DNA from: Pseudomonadota bacterium
GTDB taxonomy: Bacteria > Desulfobacterota > Desulfobulbia > Desulfobulbales > Desulfocapsaceae
Length of the DNA stretch: 64,000 nt
Assembly: GCA_018820855.1 (NCBI GenBank)
Contig: JAHJNL010000022.1
Coordinates: 62,001 to 126,000, forward strand
Direction: 5' to 3'
Shown here: one piece after another, positions 24,935 to 33,868 of the stretch
Position numbering within the stretch: the stretch's first letter is position 1
How the letters are laid out: each line of letters opens with the position of its first letter
The notes under the pieces: generated by a model
Seen by the model: the letters and a program-made list of their open reading frames with translations, nothing else
Database searches by the model: none
What the model was told of the DNA's origin: nothing
Program-made: the position numbers and the translations under genes

Positions 24935-27190
24935 TCAGTGTTTATAGGTAAAACTCAGCTGTCCATCGCGCAGACCAACAGTCACCTTCCCCCCGGAAAC
25001 CAGTTGACCGAAAAGGATCTCATCGGTGAGCACATCGCCAATCTCCTTCATGATCAGCCTGCGCAGAGGCCTGGCACCGAAAGCAGGATCATACCCTTTT
25101 TGGGCCAGCCACGAACGGGCCTTGGCAGTGAGAGAGACTGAGACCTTTTTCTCAGCAAGCTGTGCCTGCAATTCTACTATCAGTTTCTCAACCACCTGCT
25201 CCACCGCACTTGGCTCAAGGGATGTGAACGAGATGATTGCATCCAGGCGATTACGGAACTCCGGCGAAAAGAGATTTTTCACCGCCTTCTGCTCCCGTCC
25301 CTTTTTCTCTGCTACAAAGCCGATGGGCGCACTGGACATCTCACGGGCACCGGCATTGGTGGTCATTATGATGATCACGTTGCGGAAATCTGCCTTCCTG
25401 CCGGAGTTATCGGTCAGAGTGGAATGATCCATGACCTGAAGAAGTATGGAAAAGATATCGGGATGGGCTTTTTCAATCTCATCAAGGAGAAGGACGCAGT
25501 AGGGATGCTTGCGAACGGCCTCAGTGAGCAGGCCACCCTGTTCAAAACCAATATAGCCGGGAGGAGCACCGATGAGACGGGCCACCGCATGTTTTTCCAT
25601 GTATTCACTCATATCAAAACGTTCGAAGTGAACGGAAAGCTTGCTTGCCAGCTGCCTGGCCACCTCGGTTTTGCCCACCCCGGTGGGTCCGGCAAAGAGG
25701 AAACTACCGGTGGGAGAATCAGGATTGCCGAGGCCTGCCCGCGATCGTTTCACAGCCGTGACCACTGCCTCAATGGCAGGATCCTGGCCAAAGATCACCT
25801 GCTTCATCAGAGTCGAAAGTTCTTTCAGGGAAACAAGATCCGCACGGGAACCGCTCTTGGCAGGAACCCTGGCCATGCGCGAAACCACATTCTCCACGTC
25901 TCGCACCTTGACGACCCTGTCAAGCTTACCAGTCATACGAAAGGCAGAACCCACTTCATCCATGACATCAATGGCCTTATCCGGGAGAAACCGATCATTG
26001 ATATAGCGTTCTGCAAGCTCAGCTGTTGCCCGGATAGCAGGCGCGGAATAGGTAACCCGATGATGATCTTCATAACGGGACTGTAAACCCTGAAGGATTC
26101 GCCTGGTATCTTCCACAGAAGGTTCTTCTACATCGATCTTCTGGAACCTGCGGGCCAGAGCCCGGTCTTTCTCAATATGGTTTTTATACTCTTCATAGGT
26201 AGTGGCACCGATACATCGCAGGGTTCCGGCTTGCAAGGCCGGTTTAAGCAGGTTGGAGGCATCCATGGAACCGCCACTGGTAGCACCTGCACCTACGATG
26301 GTATGCATTTCGTCGATAAAAAGGATAGCATTACCCTTACGTTCAACAGCTGCAATTACAGCCTTGAGCCGCTTCTCAAAATCACCTCGATACTTGGTTC
26401 CGGCGACCAGGGTGCCCATATCCAGAAGCAAAATCTCCTCGTCCTGGAGCAGGTCCGGGACCAGTGATTTTCCTTCTGCGGCCCGGGACTCCTTGTCGGC
26501 ATGAATCAGCAGAGCCAACCCCTCGACAATGGCGGTCTTGCCCACACCAGGTTCACCGACCAGCAAGGGATTATTCTTTTTCCGCCGACAGAGCACCTGC
26601 ATCATCCGATGCACTTCATTCTTCCGGCCAATCAACGGATCGAGATTGCCATCAGCGGCGCTTTTCGCATAGTTGACACAAAATTCATGAAGAATTTTTG
26701 CATCTTTGTCCGCATCCTTGTCCCCAGCAGGTCCGGCCGGCATATAGGGCAGCGGCTCCTTCTGTAAATCATCGGGCAGAGAGTGGGAGACAAACTCCAC
26801 CACTGACATACGCCCCAGCCCTTCAGATCCCAGAAAATAAACGGCATGGGACTCGGCCTCGGAAAAGATAGAAACCAGCACATCACCGCTGTCCACCTCT
26901 TTCTTGCCACAGCTTTGGACATGGGCTACAGCCCGCTGCAGGACACGGTTAAAGCCAACGGTCTGAGCAGGGTCTCCGGAAGGAATAGTCGGCAGTTCCC
27001 CGGCAAAAAAAGATTCCAGCCGCTTTTTCAAATTTTCGGCGGACCCTCCGCATTCCTTAATAATATACTCTGTCAGCTCGTCATGGAGCAGGCCGTAGAG
27101 CATATGCTCCACAGTCACATACTCATGATGATAGCTCTTTGCTTCTCGAATGGCCCTGACAAGGGCTATTTCCAATGATTTACTCAACAT
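24935..27190 (-). CDS. clpA: ATP-dependent Clp protease ATP-binding subunit ClpA
   Basis: A 751-residue Hsp100 unfoldase that feeds substrates to ClpP. The N-domain (about 1-150) carries the ClpS-docking fold ([17 protein letters not shown]). AAA1 has Walker A GEPGVGKT and the [20 protein letters not shown] motif. AAA2 has [28 protein letters not shown] and the C-terminal [12 protein letters not shown] block. The short middle region without a long coiled coil separates it from ClpB. ClpS is encoded 98 bp upstream, the usual arrangement; clpP is not in the window. The gap before it contains a GTTAATATTAAC palindrome. Confidence 0.97.
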   Translation of the reverse strand: MLSKSLEIALVRAIREAKSYHHEYVTVEHMLYGLLHDELTEYIIKECGGSAENLKKRLESFFAGELPTIPSGDPAQTVGFNRVLQRAVAHVQSCGKKEVDSGDVLVSIFSEAESHAVYFLGSEGLGRMSVVEFVSHSLPDDLQKEPLPYMPAGPAGDKDADKDAKILHEFCVNYAKSAADGNLDPLIGRKNEVHRMMQVLCRRKKNNPLLVGEPGVGKTAIVEGLALLIHADKESRAAEGKSLVPDLLQDEEILLLDMGTLVAGTKYRGDFEKRLKAVIAAVERKGNAILFIDEMHTIVGAGATSGGSMDASNLLKPALQAGTLRCIGATTYEEYKNHIEKDRALARRFQKIDVEEPSVEDTRRILQGLQSRYEDHHRVTYSAPAIRATAELAERYINDRFLPDKAIDVMDEVGSAFRMTGKLDRVVKVRDVENVVSRMARVPAKSGSRADLVSLKELSTLMKQVIFGQDPAIEAVVTAVKRSRAGLGNPDSPTGSFLFAGPTGVGKTEVARQLASKLSVHFERFDMSEYMEKHAVARLIGAPPGYIGFEQGGLLTEAVRKHPYCVLLLDEIEKAHPDIFSILLQVMDHSTLTDNSGRKADFRNVIIIMTTNAGAREMSSAPIGFVAEKKGREQKAVKNLFSPEFRNRLDAIISFTSLEPSAVEQVVEKLIVELQAQLAEKKVSVSLTAKARSWLAQKGYDPAFGARPLRRLIMKEIGDVLTDEILFGQLVSGGKVTVGLRDGQLSFTYKH

Positions 27191-27287
27191 ATCAGCGACA
27201 CCCGTTAAGGGTTAATATTAACATTCAGACCTGTTCCGATGGATAGAAAAAAACTTTTCGTGCCCTCATTATGTAACTGCCCGGCCG

Positions 27288-27590
27288 TTATACCTGTTCA
27301 ATGGAACAACGCAGAGGATACTCACTCTGCCGTGCGAGTTCGTGAACAATGGCAACCTTTGTCTCACAGATCTCCCGGGTATAAATTCCGGCCACTCCGA
27401 CTCCCTCCTGATGCACGTTCATCATTATCTTACTCGCATCAGAGGTGTTCTTGCCAAAAACATTTTCCAGAATAGCAATTACAAATTCCATGGATGTATA
27501 ATCATCGTTATGCAGCAACACTTTGTACAGAGAAGGCTCTCGAACCTGAGTCCTGTCTCTGGTTGCCACCGATCCTTTTTTGTCACTCAT
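27288..27590 (-). CDS. clpS: ATP-dependent Clp protease adaptor ClpS
   Basis: A 100-residue N-recognin that binds the ClpA N-domain and delivers N-end-rule substrates. Signature: YKVLLHNDDYTSMEFVIAIL, where the Asn-Asp-Asp lines the pocket for the substrate N-terminus, then the conserved histidine in MMNVHQEGVGVAGIYTREI and ETKVAIVHELARQ. The N-terminal extension of about 15 residues is normal. It is directly upstream of clpA and downstream of holA on the same strand. Confidence 0.97.
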   Translation of the reverse strand: MSDKKGSVATRDRTQVREPSLYKVLLHNDDYTSMEFVIAILENVFGKNTSDASKIMMNVHQEGVGVAGIYTREICETKVAIVHELARQSEYPLRCSIEQV

Positions 27591-27731
27591 AACCCATACA
27601 ATCCATTTTTTTCACGTTCATCACACTTCGCCGGCTTTGCCACCAGGGAACACCTGTCTTTGGCCATTTCTCTTTCCATATTATAATAAGGATGATTTTA
27701 CTTTTTTTCAATGTCCCTGTCATTTCGGGTT

Positions 27732-29096
27732 CTACACTTTGTTCCTTTTATCTGTCGCAAGCATGGTCAACAAAAGCTCTTCCAGTACCAGTTGCTGGGG
27801 CAGAGGAGCTCCCTTCAGGCGATATTCGGCCTGAAGCAGCAGTCCCAGCCACTTTTTCAACAGAGAGCAGGAGAAGCCCTGGGCCTTACTGAAACTCATG
27901 AACAGGGCGTAAGGATGGCCCGTCAGTAACTCTTTCCAGTCTCCGCGTTCTTTCAATGCTGGAAGGTAGCTGTCCTGGAACTGTTTGGCACTCATTCCCG
28001 GCTGCCAGTGGGGTTGCGGCTGAAGCTGCAGGGAACGGAAGATAAGCAGTCTGCGCAGATAGTTTCTCAGGGTTGCCAGGATGGCCAGACCATGAATACC
28101 GTTTTCCAGGAGCCGGTGCAAAAGGACCAACGTTCGCCCGGTCTGCTGTTTGCCGAAGGCATCGGTCAATTCAAACAACGCATCCTCCCGGGTTCTTCCC
28201 ACCATGGCATCAAGATCTTCCACGGTAATGAGTTCCCTGTCACCCACGGCCAATGCCAGCTTTTCCGTCTCCATAACCACTGCAACGGGATGGAAGCCCA
28301 CGCGCTCAAAGAGGAGGTCCAGTACCCGTGGTGCCATTTTTTTGCCGAATCTGCTCAGACTCTTCGTCACCAACTCCTGCAGGACGGCATTCTGTCCTTT
28401 CTGGGCGGCAGCTCCGGCTCCGGTGTCTATGGAACAGTCCACCACAACTCCCTCTTTTTTGATAAAGGCGAAGAACTGTTTCCGCTTATCAACGGCCTCG
28501 GCAGTGAGCAGCAGGATATTATGGGGAGGAACGCCTTTAGTAAAGGCATCCCTGTAGCGACCGGTTATGTCTCCAGCAGATAACACCTTTGGGGAGCCAG
28601 CAGCAGCCAGCAGTTCATCGGCCCAGGCCAGACTCTCTTTTGGCCGGGCAAAGCCGAAAATATTCTGCCACTGCCCCCCCTCCATTTCCTCAAGACCATC
28701 ATCCACGGGAATTCCGGCAAGAGCGACAAAGGCCAGCAGATGTCTGCGACACTGCGCCTCCTTCTTTTCCCCACGGGCCAGTTCCACCTTGTTCCAAAGG
28801 GCTGATGCTGTATTTTTTGAATGAAAGAGCCTGCTGTCTGTGACCCGATGGATCTGCAGGCCGGGCAGAAGGCTGAAATTCATGAGCTGCCCCAGGGTCT
28901 TGCTGCTGTCTTCCCTGTCTCCGTCTATGGAATTGACCGAACCGCCGGCAGGCAGTGCGAGCAAGGCCTTCTGCAGACTGTCAGCTGCCTCTCGGCAGAG
29001 ATAACGCTCTCCAAAAAAGAGGTACAGTTGACAACATTTTCCCTGCCCCACCTCCCGGAGAAGAGCAGGCAATTCTGAACGCTTAATCAAAGGCAT
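27732..29096 (-). CDS. holA: DNA polymerase III subunit delta
   Basis: A 454-residue clamp-loader subunit that opens the beta clamp. The N-terminal part shows the family LYLFFGERYLCREAADSL, LMNFSLLPGLQIHRVTDSR and ILLLTAEAVDKRKQFFAFI. The middle has VLDLLFERVGFHPVAVVMETEKLAL. The C-terminal collar has FELTDAFGKQQTGRTLVLLHRLLENG and ILATLRNYLRRLLI. At 454 residues it is longer than the E. coli protein (343) because of an insertion of about 60-100 residues around 80-170. I start at ATG 29094-29096 (MPLIKRSELPALLREVG); the longer frame to 29213 reads as the antisense-free tail of the upstream gene. The start overlaps that gene's end by 14 bp, suggesting coupling. Confidence 0.88.
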   Translation of the reverse strand: MPLIKRSELPALLREVGQGKCCQLYLFFGERYLCREAADSLQKALLALPAGGSVNSIDGDREDSSKTLGQLMNFSLLPGLQIHRVTDSRLFHSKNTASALWNKVELARGEKKEAQCRRHLLAFVALAGIPVDDGLEEMEGGQWQNIFGFARPKESLAWADELLAAAGSPKVLSAGDITGRYRDAFTKGVPPHNILLLTAEAVDKRKQFFAFIKKEGVVVDCSIDTGAGAAAQKGQNAVLQELVTKSLSRFGKKMAPRVLDLLFERVGFHPVAVVMETEKLALAVGDRELITVEDLDAMVGRTREDALFELTDAFGKQQTGRTLVLLHRLLENGIHGLAILATLRNYLRRLLIFRSLQLQPQPHWQPGMSAKQFQDSYLPALKERGDWKELLTGHPYALFMSFSKAQGFSCSLLKKWLGLLLQAEYRLKGAPLPQQLVLEELLLTMLATDKRNKV

Positions 29097-31524
29097 GATC
29101 GATTGTTTTCTGATCCATGATCTTGTGAAGAATCGCAGGCAGTGAGCCTGGCTGCAAATAATCCTCACCAAGTCCCTGCGTAAAAATTTGGGCAGAACGA
29201 CTGGCCACATCATCCCATGTCAGATCGCCCTTGGCTTCGGCCACAGCTTCAAAAAGGAACTCGTTATAGGGGTTATTGATGACGGCCTTTCCCGTGCCCA
29301 CGGTGGCCAGGATATCCACATTATTTTTAAAAGTAGTGGCCAGCTCGGAATAGGCTCGGATACCGCCGCAGGAGCCAAGGCTCATGAAGCGCTGTTTAGC
29401 AAGGAGATCCTGTTCGGTGACTGCACCGCTTTCCACAAGCTTGGAGATGGGCTCTATCAACTGTTCCTTACGCCAGTAGGAATGTCCGCGCTGGGCAAAC
29501 ATCTCATGCCCCCCTTTGAGAAACTGTTTCAACAGTTCCATCTGTACCGCTTCCCCCTGGAAGATAAAAACGGAATGGGAAATCTCAACACCATTGACGC
29601 TTTTCACCCAGTCAATAATCACCGGTTTTCTGCTCTGCAGGACAAATAAAGACCTCATGGTATTGCTCGGGGAGGTTGGAAAGTTACGGAGCAGGCTTGC
29701 AGCCTCTGCAGTGGCAGCCGAGTTGGCATGCAGATCAAAGCCGCGCGACAATCGCGGCTGGTATCCCTGCTTAACCAGAAAGGCGCAGTTGGAGAGGAAG
29801 GACTCCTTGCCGTCATCATCATTATGAAAGACAGAAAGGCTGGAAAGACGGCCATCTGCCTTCCACTCCGTAAAGGCGGTACGGGTATACAATTCCAGAG
29901 GTATGGCCCCGTAATCGAACATCATCAAATTAATCCGGGACTTATCCACGTCACCGACAAAGTCGGAATAATACTGTTGATAATACTGGAGAATAACCCG
30001 CAGCTGAGTGGTAAAGACAGTGTTCTCATCACGGATGGCTGTGAGCATCTTGCCAATGAGATAACTGCGGGTCTCCGGCTCGATATTCTCCAGCAATTTC
30101 ATAAAGGTGGCGGAAAAGAGAATCAGACTGTTTTCATCCTGAAAGGCGGAGGTCGTCACCAGGTCCAGAACCCTTTTCTGCTCCTCAGAATCTTCGGGAA
30201 AAAAGATTGACAGTTTTCCCCGCTGGGCCAGACTGATAATAAAATCAGAGACGTGATTATTCTCCGGATCAACGGCCAGAAGAAACTGGAGAAGATTGGA
30301 GTTAAAACGATCGTTAATGCGACTTTGCAGCACAGGTACTAAAACATCGCGGAAAGAAGAGTCGTAGAGTTCACTCCCCTTGGAGAGCAGAATATAGATA
30401 TTGGCACTGGTGGTATCATGGGCGGCCTGGACACGGGCCCGTCCTGTGGCCTCCCGCAGAGTTGCAATGGCTGCCCCTTTCTTTCCACTGTGCAGGGCCT
30501 GATAAAAAGACTTTCCGTATTGCTCCCGGACCTTCCCATCCAGGCGTTTCCAGATTCGATCCAGAAAGGAAGTCGAGTAGCTGCTGAGCACCCCGGAAGA
30601 GATTTCCTGCCCCCGAAGATCAGTAACTGAATGCAGATCATTGATCTTCCAGGTCAAATAATCGGAGGCTGCAGCAAAACCCTTGAGGAGAATGGCCTTG
30701 TCTGCCGCAGAAAACCTAAAAAACAGTTCCTCCTGCCCCTGTTGGGGCAAACTAAAATAATCTCTGAGCCAGGCAAGAGCGACCTCAGGAGCGACATCCT
30801 GCTTGAACAGTCCCCGTGCGTTCCACGCATCAGTATTCGGCAACCTGCGTATAAAAGCCATATTTTCTAAGGCATTATACGCGTTCATTTCAGGAACCTG
30901 GCAACACTGTTCCGTGGCCCACTGCTGCTTTTCACTCATTGCTTCCAGCATATCCATACCTTGGGCCACCCTCTCCTTACTCTGTCCGGGGAGTACGAGA
31001 AAGGCCTTCAGAGCCCAACCAGCCGGTTCGTCCATCCCTTCAATACGATCAACATAGTCCAGAAGATCGCGGGCAGTTATTACGTCGACGAACTCAAAGG
31101 CCGTCATCACCCTGCTCGCGCTATAGGTCAAGTTCTCCAGTTTTCCCAGGAACTGCCAGCTCATTTCGACATCAGCCCCCTCCAAGGTAACAAAATGCTC
31201 GAGGAGGAGTTGGTTAGTAAAGCTTATCTTCGCCGTGACCAATCTCTTTAGAGTATCAACTATCTCTTGGGCTGAAATGCACTCCAGCTGGACAAAGGAA
31301 CGCAAGGCACGCATATTGGTATAATTCAGGACCCTGATCAGATCTTTATTATAATTGAAGAGCTCTTCGTCTTGACACGCCACCTGACGAAAGGCCTCCA
31401 GGGTTTTATAATACCCTTTGTCAGAAGTTCCAGCTGTTGCGACAGGGGAGAAGATCCAGTACAGGAGGGGAACAAGGAAAAAAACACTAACTTTTTGAAG
31501 CAACAAACGGGTATCTCGTTTCAT
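29083..31524 (-). CDS. Large exported protein of unknown function with a possible His/Cys protease-like C-terminus
   Basis: An 813-residue protein I cannot name. The start at ATG 31522-31524 (GGAAAA upstream) gives a Sec signal, LLLQKVSVFFLVPLLYWIF followed by an ATAG cleavage region. The body (about 40-560) is helical and repeat-like, with many Leu-rich pairs such as LLEHFVTLEGADVEMSWQFL and no metal or nucleotide motif. The last ~190 residues form an alpha/beta-looking region: LFVLQSRKPVIIDWVKS, ISHSVFIFQGEAVQ, then FAQRGHSYWRKEQ with H681, and after 38 residues RFMSLGSCGGIRAYSEL with C719, then ILATVGTGKAVINNPYNEFLF. A small-residue-flanked histidine then a beta strand ending in a cysteine resembles clan CD peptidases. 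Translationally coupled to holA. Function is inference only. Confidence 0.75.
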   Translation of the reverse strand: MKRDTRLLLQKVSVFFLVPLLYWIFSPVATAGTSDKGYYKTLEAFRQVACQDEELFNYNKDLIRVLNYTNMRALRSFVQLECISAQEIVDTLKRLVTAKISFTNQLLLEHFVTLEGADVEMSWQFLGKLENLTYSASRVMTAFEFVDVITARDLLDYVDRIEGMDEPAGWALKAFLVLPGQSKERVAQGMDMLEAMSEKQQWATEQCCQVPEMNAYNALENMAFIRRLPNTDAWNARGLFKQDVAPEVALAWLRDYFSLPQQGQEELFFRFSAADKAILLKGFAAASDYLTWKINDLHSVTDLRGQEISSGVLSSYSTSFLDRIWKRLDGKVREQYGKSFYQALHSGKKGAAIATLREATGRARVQAAHDTTSANIYILLSKGSELYDSSFRDVLVPVLQSRINDRFNSNLLQFLLAVDPENNHVSDFIISLAQRGKLSIFFPEDSEEQKRVLDLVTTSAFQDENSLILFSATFMKLLENIEPETRSYLIGKMLTAIRDENTVFTTQLRVILQYYQQYYSDFVGDVDKSRINLMMFDYGAIPLELYTRTAFTEWKADGRLSSLSVFHNDDDGKESFLSNCAFLVKQGYQPRLSRGFDLHANSAATAEAASLLRNFPTSPSNTMRSLFVLQSRKPVIIDWVKSVNGVEISHSVFIFQGEAVQMELLKQFLKGGHEMFAQRGHSYWRKEQLIEPISKLVESGAVTEQDLLAKQRFMSLGSCGGIRAYSELATTFKNNVDILATVGTGKAVINNPYNEFLFEAVAEAKGDLTWDDVASRSAQIFTQGLGEDYLQPGSLPAILHKIMDQKTIDHAFD

Positions 31525-31830
31525 TTCTATTTTCCAGCCAGTTTCATAGCTGGTGTACCATATCAAAGAAAGATTTCCCACAGGGGGAACTTTCTTGACT
31601 CTCTCAAAGAAAAGTTTATGTTAACCGTCTTTTATTGAGTACCTTATTAAAATATTACTGCGTTTTCACAGCAGACAGTAATTTTCAAGGTACTTTCACC
31701 CCTCAAAGGGCTACCAAAAAAAGTCCAGATCTTCTTAATTCCATTTTATCCAGACTCAGATCCTAAAAAGCAATCAACTCAGAATTTCATTTACTAATAA
31801 GCATTTTCACAAAAACGTCAAAGCCTTTCC
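31525..31830. other. Divergent AT-rich intergenic region
   Basis: About 305 AT-rich bases between the large exported protein gene (minus) and the EamA transporter gene (plus). No gene or strong hairpin seen; promoters for both sides are expected here, but no match is good enough to place. Confidence 0.4.
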
Positions 31831-32739
31831 ATGAAAGAACACCACTCCCAATTTCTCCCAGCTCTCTGTCTGGTGCTGGCCATGTTTCTCTGGGCGAGTT
31901 CCTTCATTGCTCTCAAGGTGGCCTTCCTCGATTACCATCCCATGGTGGTAATATTCGGCAGGATGGCAGTGGCATCTCTTGCCTTTCTCTTTTTCCTGCC
32001 CCGATTCCGCAACATCCGTATCCGCAGACGAGACTGGAAGTTGCTTGGCCTTATGGCTCTCAGTGAACCCTGTTTATACTTCATTTTCGAGGCCCATGCC
32101 CTGAAAAACACCTCGGCCTCGCAGGCCTCGGTAATCACCACCATGCTTCCCCTTTTGATTTCCGTGGCCTCAGCTCTCTTTCTCGCCGAAAAATTTTCTC
32201 TCCAGAACCTGCTCGGTCTCTTTCTGGCCATGGCAGGCGGTATTACACTCAGTCTGGGCGGAACAGCCACAGAACATTCCCCGGCCCCCCTTCTTGGAAA
32301 TTTTTACGAATTCCTGGCCATGGTCTGCGCCACTGTCTATACAATCTCGGTCAAGCGCTTGACATCCCGCTACCCGGCACTCTTTCTTACCGCAGTACAG
32401 GCCTGGGTGGGAGCCGTTTTTTTCGGTCCCTTTCTGTTCTTTCCCCAGGTACCCCTGCCCGAATCCCTGCTCCTCCTCCCCACCACCGCCATCATCTATC
32501 TGGGCCTGGCCGTCACCATTTTGGCATACGGATCCTACAACTTTGCCCTCTCCTCCATGGATGCAGGCAAGGCATCCATCTATGTCAACCTTATCCCCCT
32601 CTTTACCATGTTACTCGGATGGCTGATCTTCCGGGAATCCTTTACCCCATTTCAATACCTTGCCGGACTGCTGATCTTCTTCGGTGTGGGACTGAGTCAG
32701 AGCTTCTGGGGATTGGGATCAAAAAAGATGCAAGGATGA
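31831..32739 (+). CDS. EamA/DMT-family transporter
   Basis: A 302-residue inner-membrane protein with ten hydrophobic helices in two EamA repeats: ALCLVLAMFLWASSFIALKV opens the first, and NFYEFLAMVCATVYTISVKR opens the second. Conserved features include SEPCLYFIFEAHALKNTSAS at the end of the first repeat and FALSSMDAGKASIYVNLIPL near the end of the second. Such carriers export amino acids or other metabolites; the substrate cannot be read from sequence. It stands alone, in front of a rubrerythrin-like gene. No good ribosome site precedes the ATG. Confidence 0.9.
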   Translation: MKEHHSQFLPALCLVLAMFLWASSFIALKVAFLDYHPMVVIFGRMAVASLAFLFFLPRFRNIRIRRRDWKLLGLMALSEPCLYFIFEAHALKNTSASQASVITTMLPLLISVASALFLAEKFSLQNLLGLFLAMAGGITLSLGGTATEHSPAPLLGNFYEFLAMVCATVYTISVKRLTSRYPALFLTAVQAWVGAVFFGPFLFFPQVPLPESLLLLPTTAIIYLGLAVTILAYGSYNFALSSMDAGKASIYVNLIPLFTMLLGWLIFRESFTPFQYLAGLLIFFGVGLSQSFWGLGSKKMQG

Positions 32740-32820
32740 GTTTTACGTGTTATTTTTTAAGTCTCGATTAAATCAAAGGGCTTATTCACCACTTAACATA
32801 ACTGACCAGATTAAAAGGCA

Positions 32821-32885
32821 GAAGGCTGAAGGGATAGACTAAAGATCTACACGCCTGGACCTTAAAATCCTCTCCTTCAGCCTTC
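32821..32885. repeat. 12-bp inverted repeat between the EamA and rubrerythrin-like genes
   Basis: GAAGGCTGAAGG (32821-32832) and its exact complement CCTTCAGCCTTC (32874-32885), 41 bases apart. The word matches the GGCTGAAG repeat at 24340-24366. There is no T tract, so a dispersed repeat is more likely than a terminator. Confidence 0.5.
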
Positions 32886-32921
32886 AACTAAACAGTTACC
32901 ACCTAACACCGAGCAAAAGCA

Positions 32922-33413
32922 ATGGATACCAAGACCCGTCAGCATATAGAAGAGATCTTTCTCCAAGTTTCCCGCGCCGCCATCCGCAAAAAACTTTATG
33001 GGCTGCGGGCAGAACAGGATGGTGATATCCAGCTGGCCAGACTTTTCCGGGCAATCGCTGTCTCTGAAGAGGCCCAGGCACGCCGTCTCCTCCTCCAGCT
33101 GCGAGGCAGAACCGGAAAAAATGCAGAGAACTGCCAGACTGCCTTTGCAGAAGAGATCCCTGATCTCATCAGCCGCTACGAACAGGCGGCAGAAACGGCG
33201 GAAAGTGGTGGTGAAAAAGCCATGCACTTCGCCTTTTCCCAATCAGCCAGGGTCCAACGTAAACATCTCAGCCTGAAAAAGAAACTTGAGAAAAACAGAG
33301 ACATGGAAAGCACGTATCATGTCTGTGGCTTTTGCGGCTTTGTCATGGAGGGGAATGCCCCGGATAACTGCCCCATCTGTTCGGCTCCGGCCAGCCGCTT
33401 TCAGAAGGTTTGA
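32922..33413 (+). CDS. Rubrerythrin-like protein with rubredoxin domain and degenerate diiron site
   Basis: A 163-residue protein. Residues 1-130 align by eye with a rubrerythrin four-helix bundle (LYGLRAEQDGDIQLARLFRA; EEIPDLISRYEQAAETAESG), but several diiron ligands are replaced: the first helix has no Gly-Glu, the usual E-x-x-H is EEAQ, and the last is ARVQRKH. The C-terminal 30 residues form an intact rubredoxin-like domain with CGFCGF and CPICSAPAS as iron ligands. True rubrerythrins reduce H2O2 in anaerobes; this one probably cannot do so in the standard way and may only transfer electrons. It is close to an ACT-domain gene on the other strand (convergent, 13 bp). Confidence 0.8.
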   Translation: MDTKTRQHIEEIFLQVSRAAIRKKLYGLRAEQDGDIQLARLFRAIAVSEEAQARRLLLQLRGRTGKNAENCQTAFAEEIPDLISRYEQAAETAESGGEKAMHFAFSQSARVQRKHLSLKKKLEKNRDMESTYHVCGFCGFVMEGNAPDNCPICSAPASRFQKV

Positions 33414-33426
33414 AACAGAGGAAAAG

Positions 33427-33828
33427 TTATACCTTCCCCATTCCTGTCAAGACCTGCATGGCCAAATCCCCATGCCCTGCCGGAACAAAGAGATGATCGT
33501 GATAAAACCCGGCAATCACGTTTGCACTGATACCCTGTTCAGCCAATTTCTGAGAAACCGTAGCGGTCAACCCTACAGCGTTCAGGGAAGAATGGACCTC
33601 AAGGGTGATACAACAAAAGGAAGTTTCACAAGAGTAACCATGCTGCAATGCCATTGAACACGGAACAACAAGAGTCAAGCCCTCTCTCTCCTGCATGCAG
33701 GCAATGGGATTGAGAAAAGACAAATCCCCATAGCCTGCTTCGGCCAAACTCATAAAGCAATACTCTCCATCATGCAGCCTTGGAGACATCTCCTGCAGGA
33801 GAGTCTCGAGTTCCCTAATTCCAGCCAT
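33427..33828 (-). CDS. ACT-domain protein (DUF2241-type)
   Basis: A 133-residue cytosolic protein with two ACT-like halves: MAGIRELETLLQEMSPRLHD and YCFMSLAEAGYGDL in the first, CITLEVHSSLNAVGLTATVS and GISANVIAGFYHDHLFVPAG in the second. The last segment, with its conserved His-Asp-His, is typical of the small ACT family that binds amino acids or acts as a regulator. The start at ATG 33826-33828 has AGGAGAAGG upstream; the longer frame to 33855 has none. It ends 13 bp from the convergent rubrerythrin-like gene and lies 41 bp downstream of the CDF gene, so the two may share a transcript. Confidence 0.8.
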   Translation of the reverse strand: MAGIRELETLLQEMSPRLHDGEYCFMSLAEAGYGDLSFLNPIACMQEREGLTLVVPCSMALQHGYSCETSFCCITLEVHSSLNAVGLTATVSQKLAEQGISANVIAGFYHDHLFVPAGHGDLAMQVLTGMGKV

Positions 33829-33868
33829 GTGCCTTCTCCTCTCACCCAGAATCAAAAGGAATAATTTT

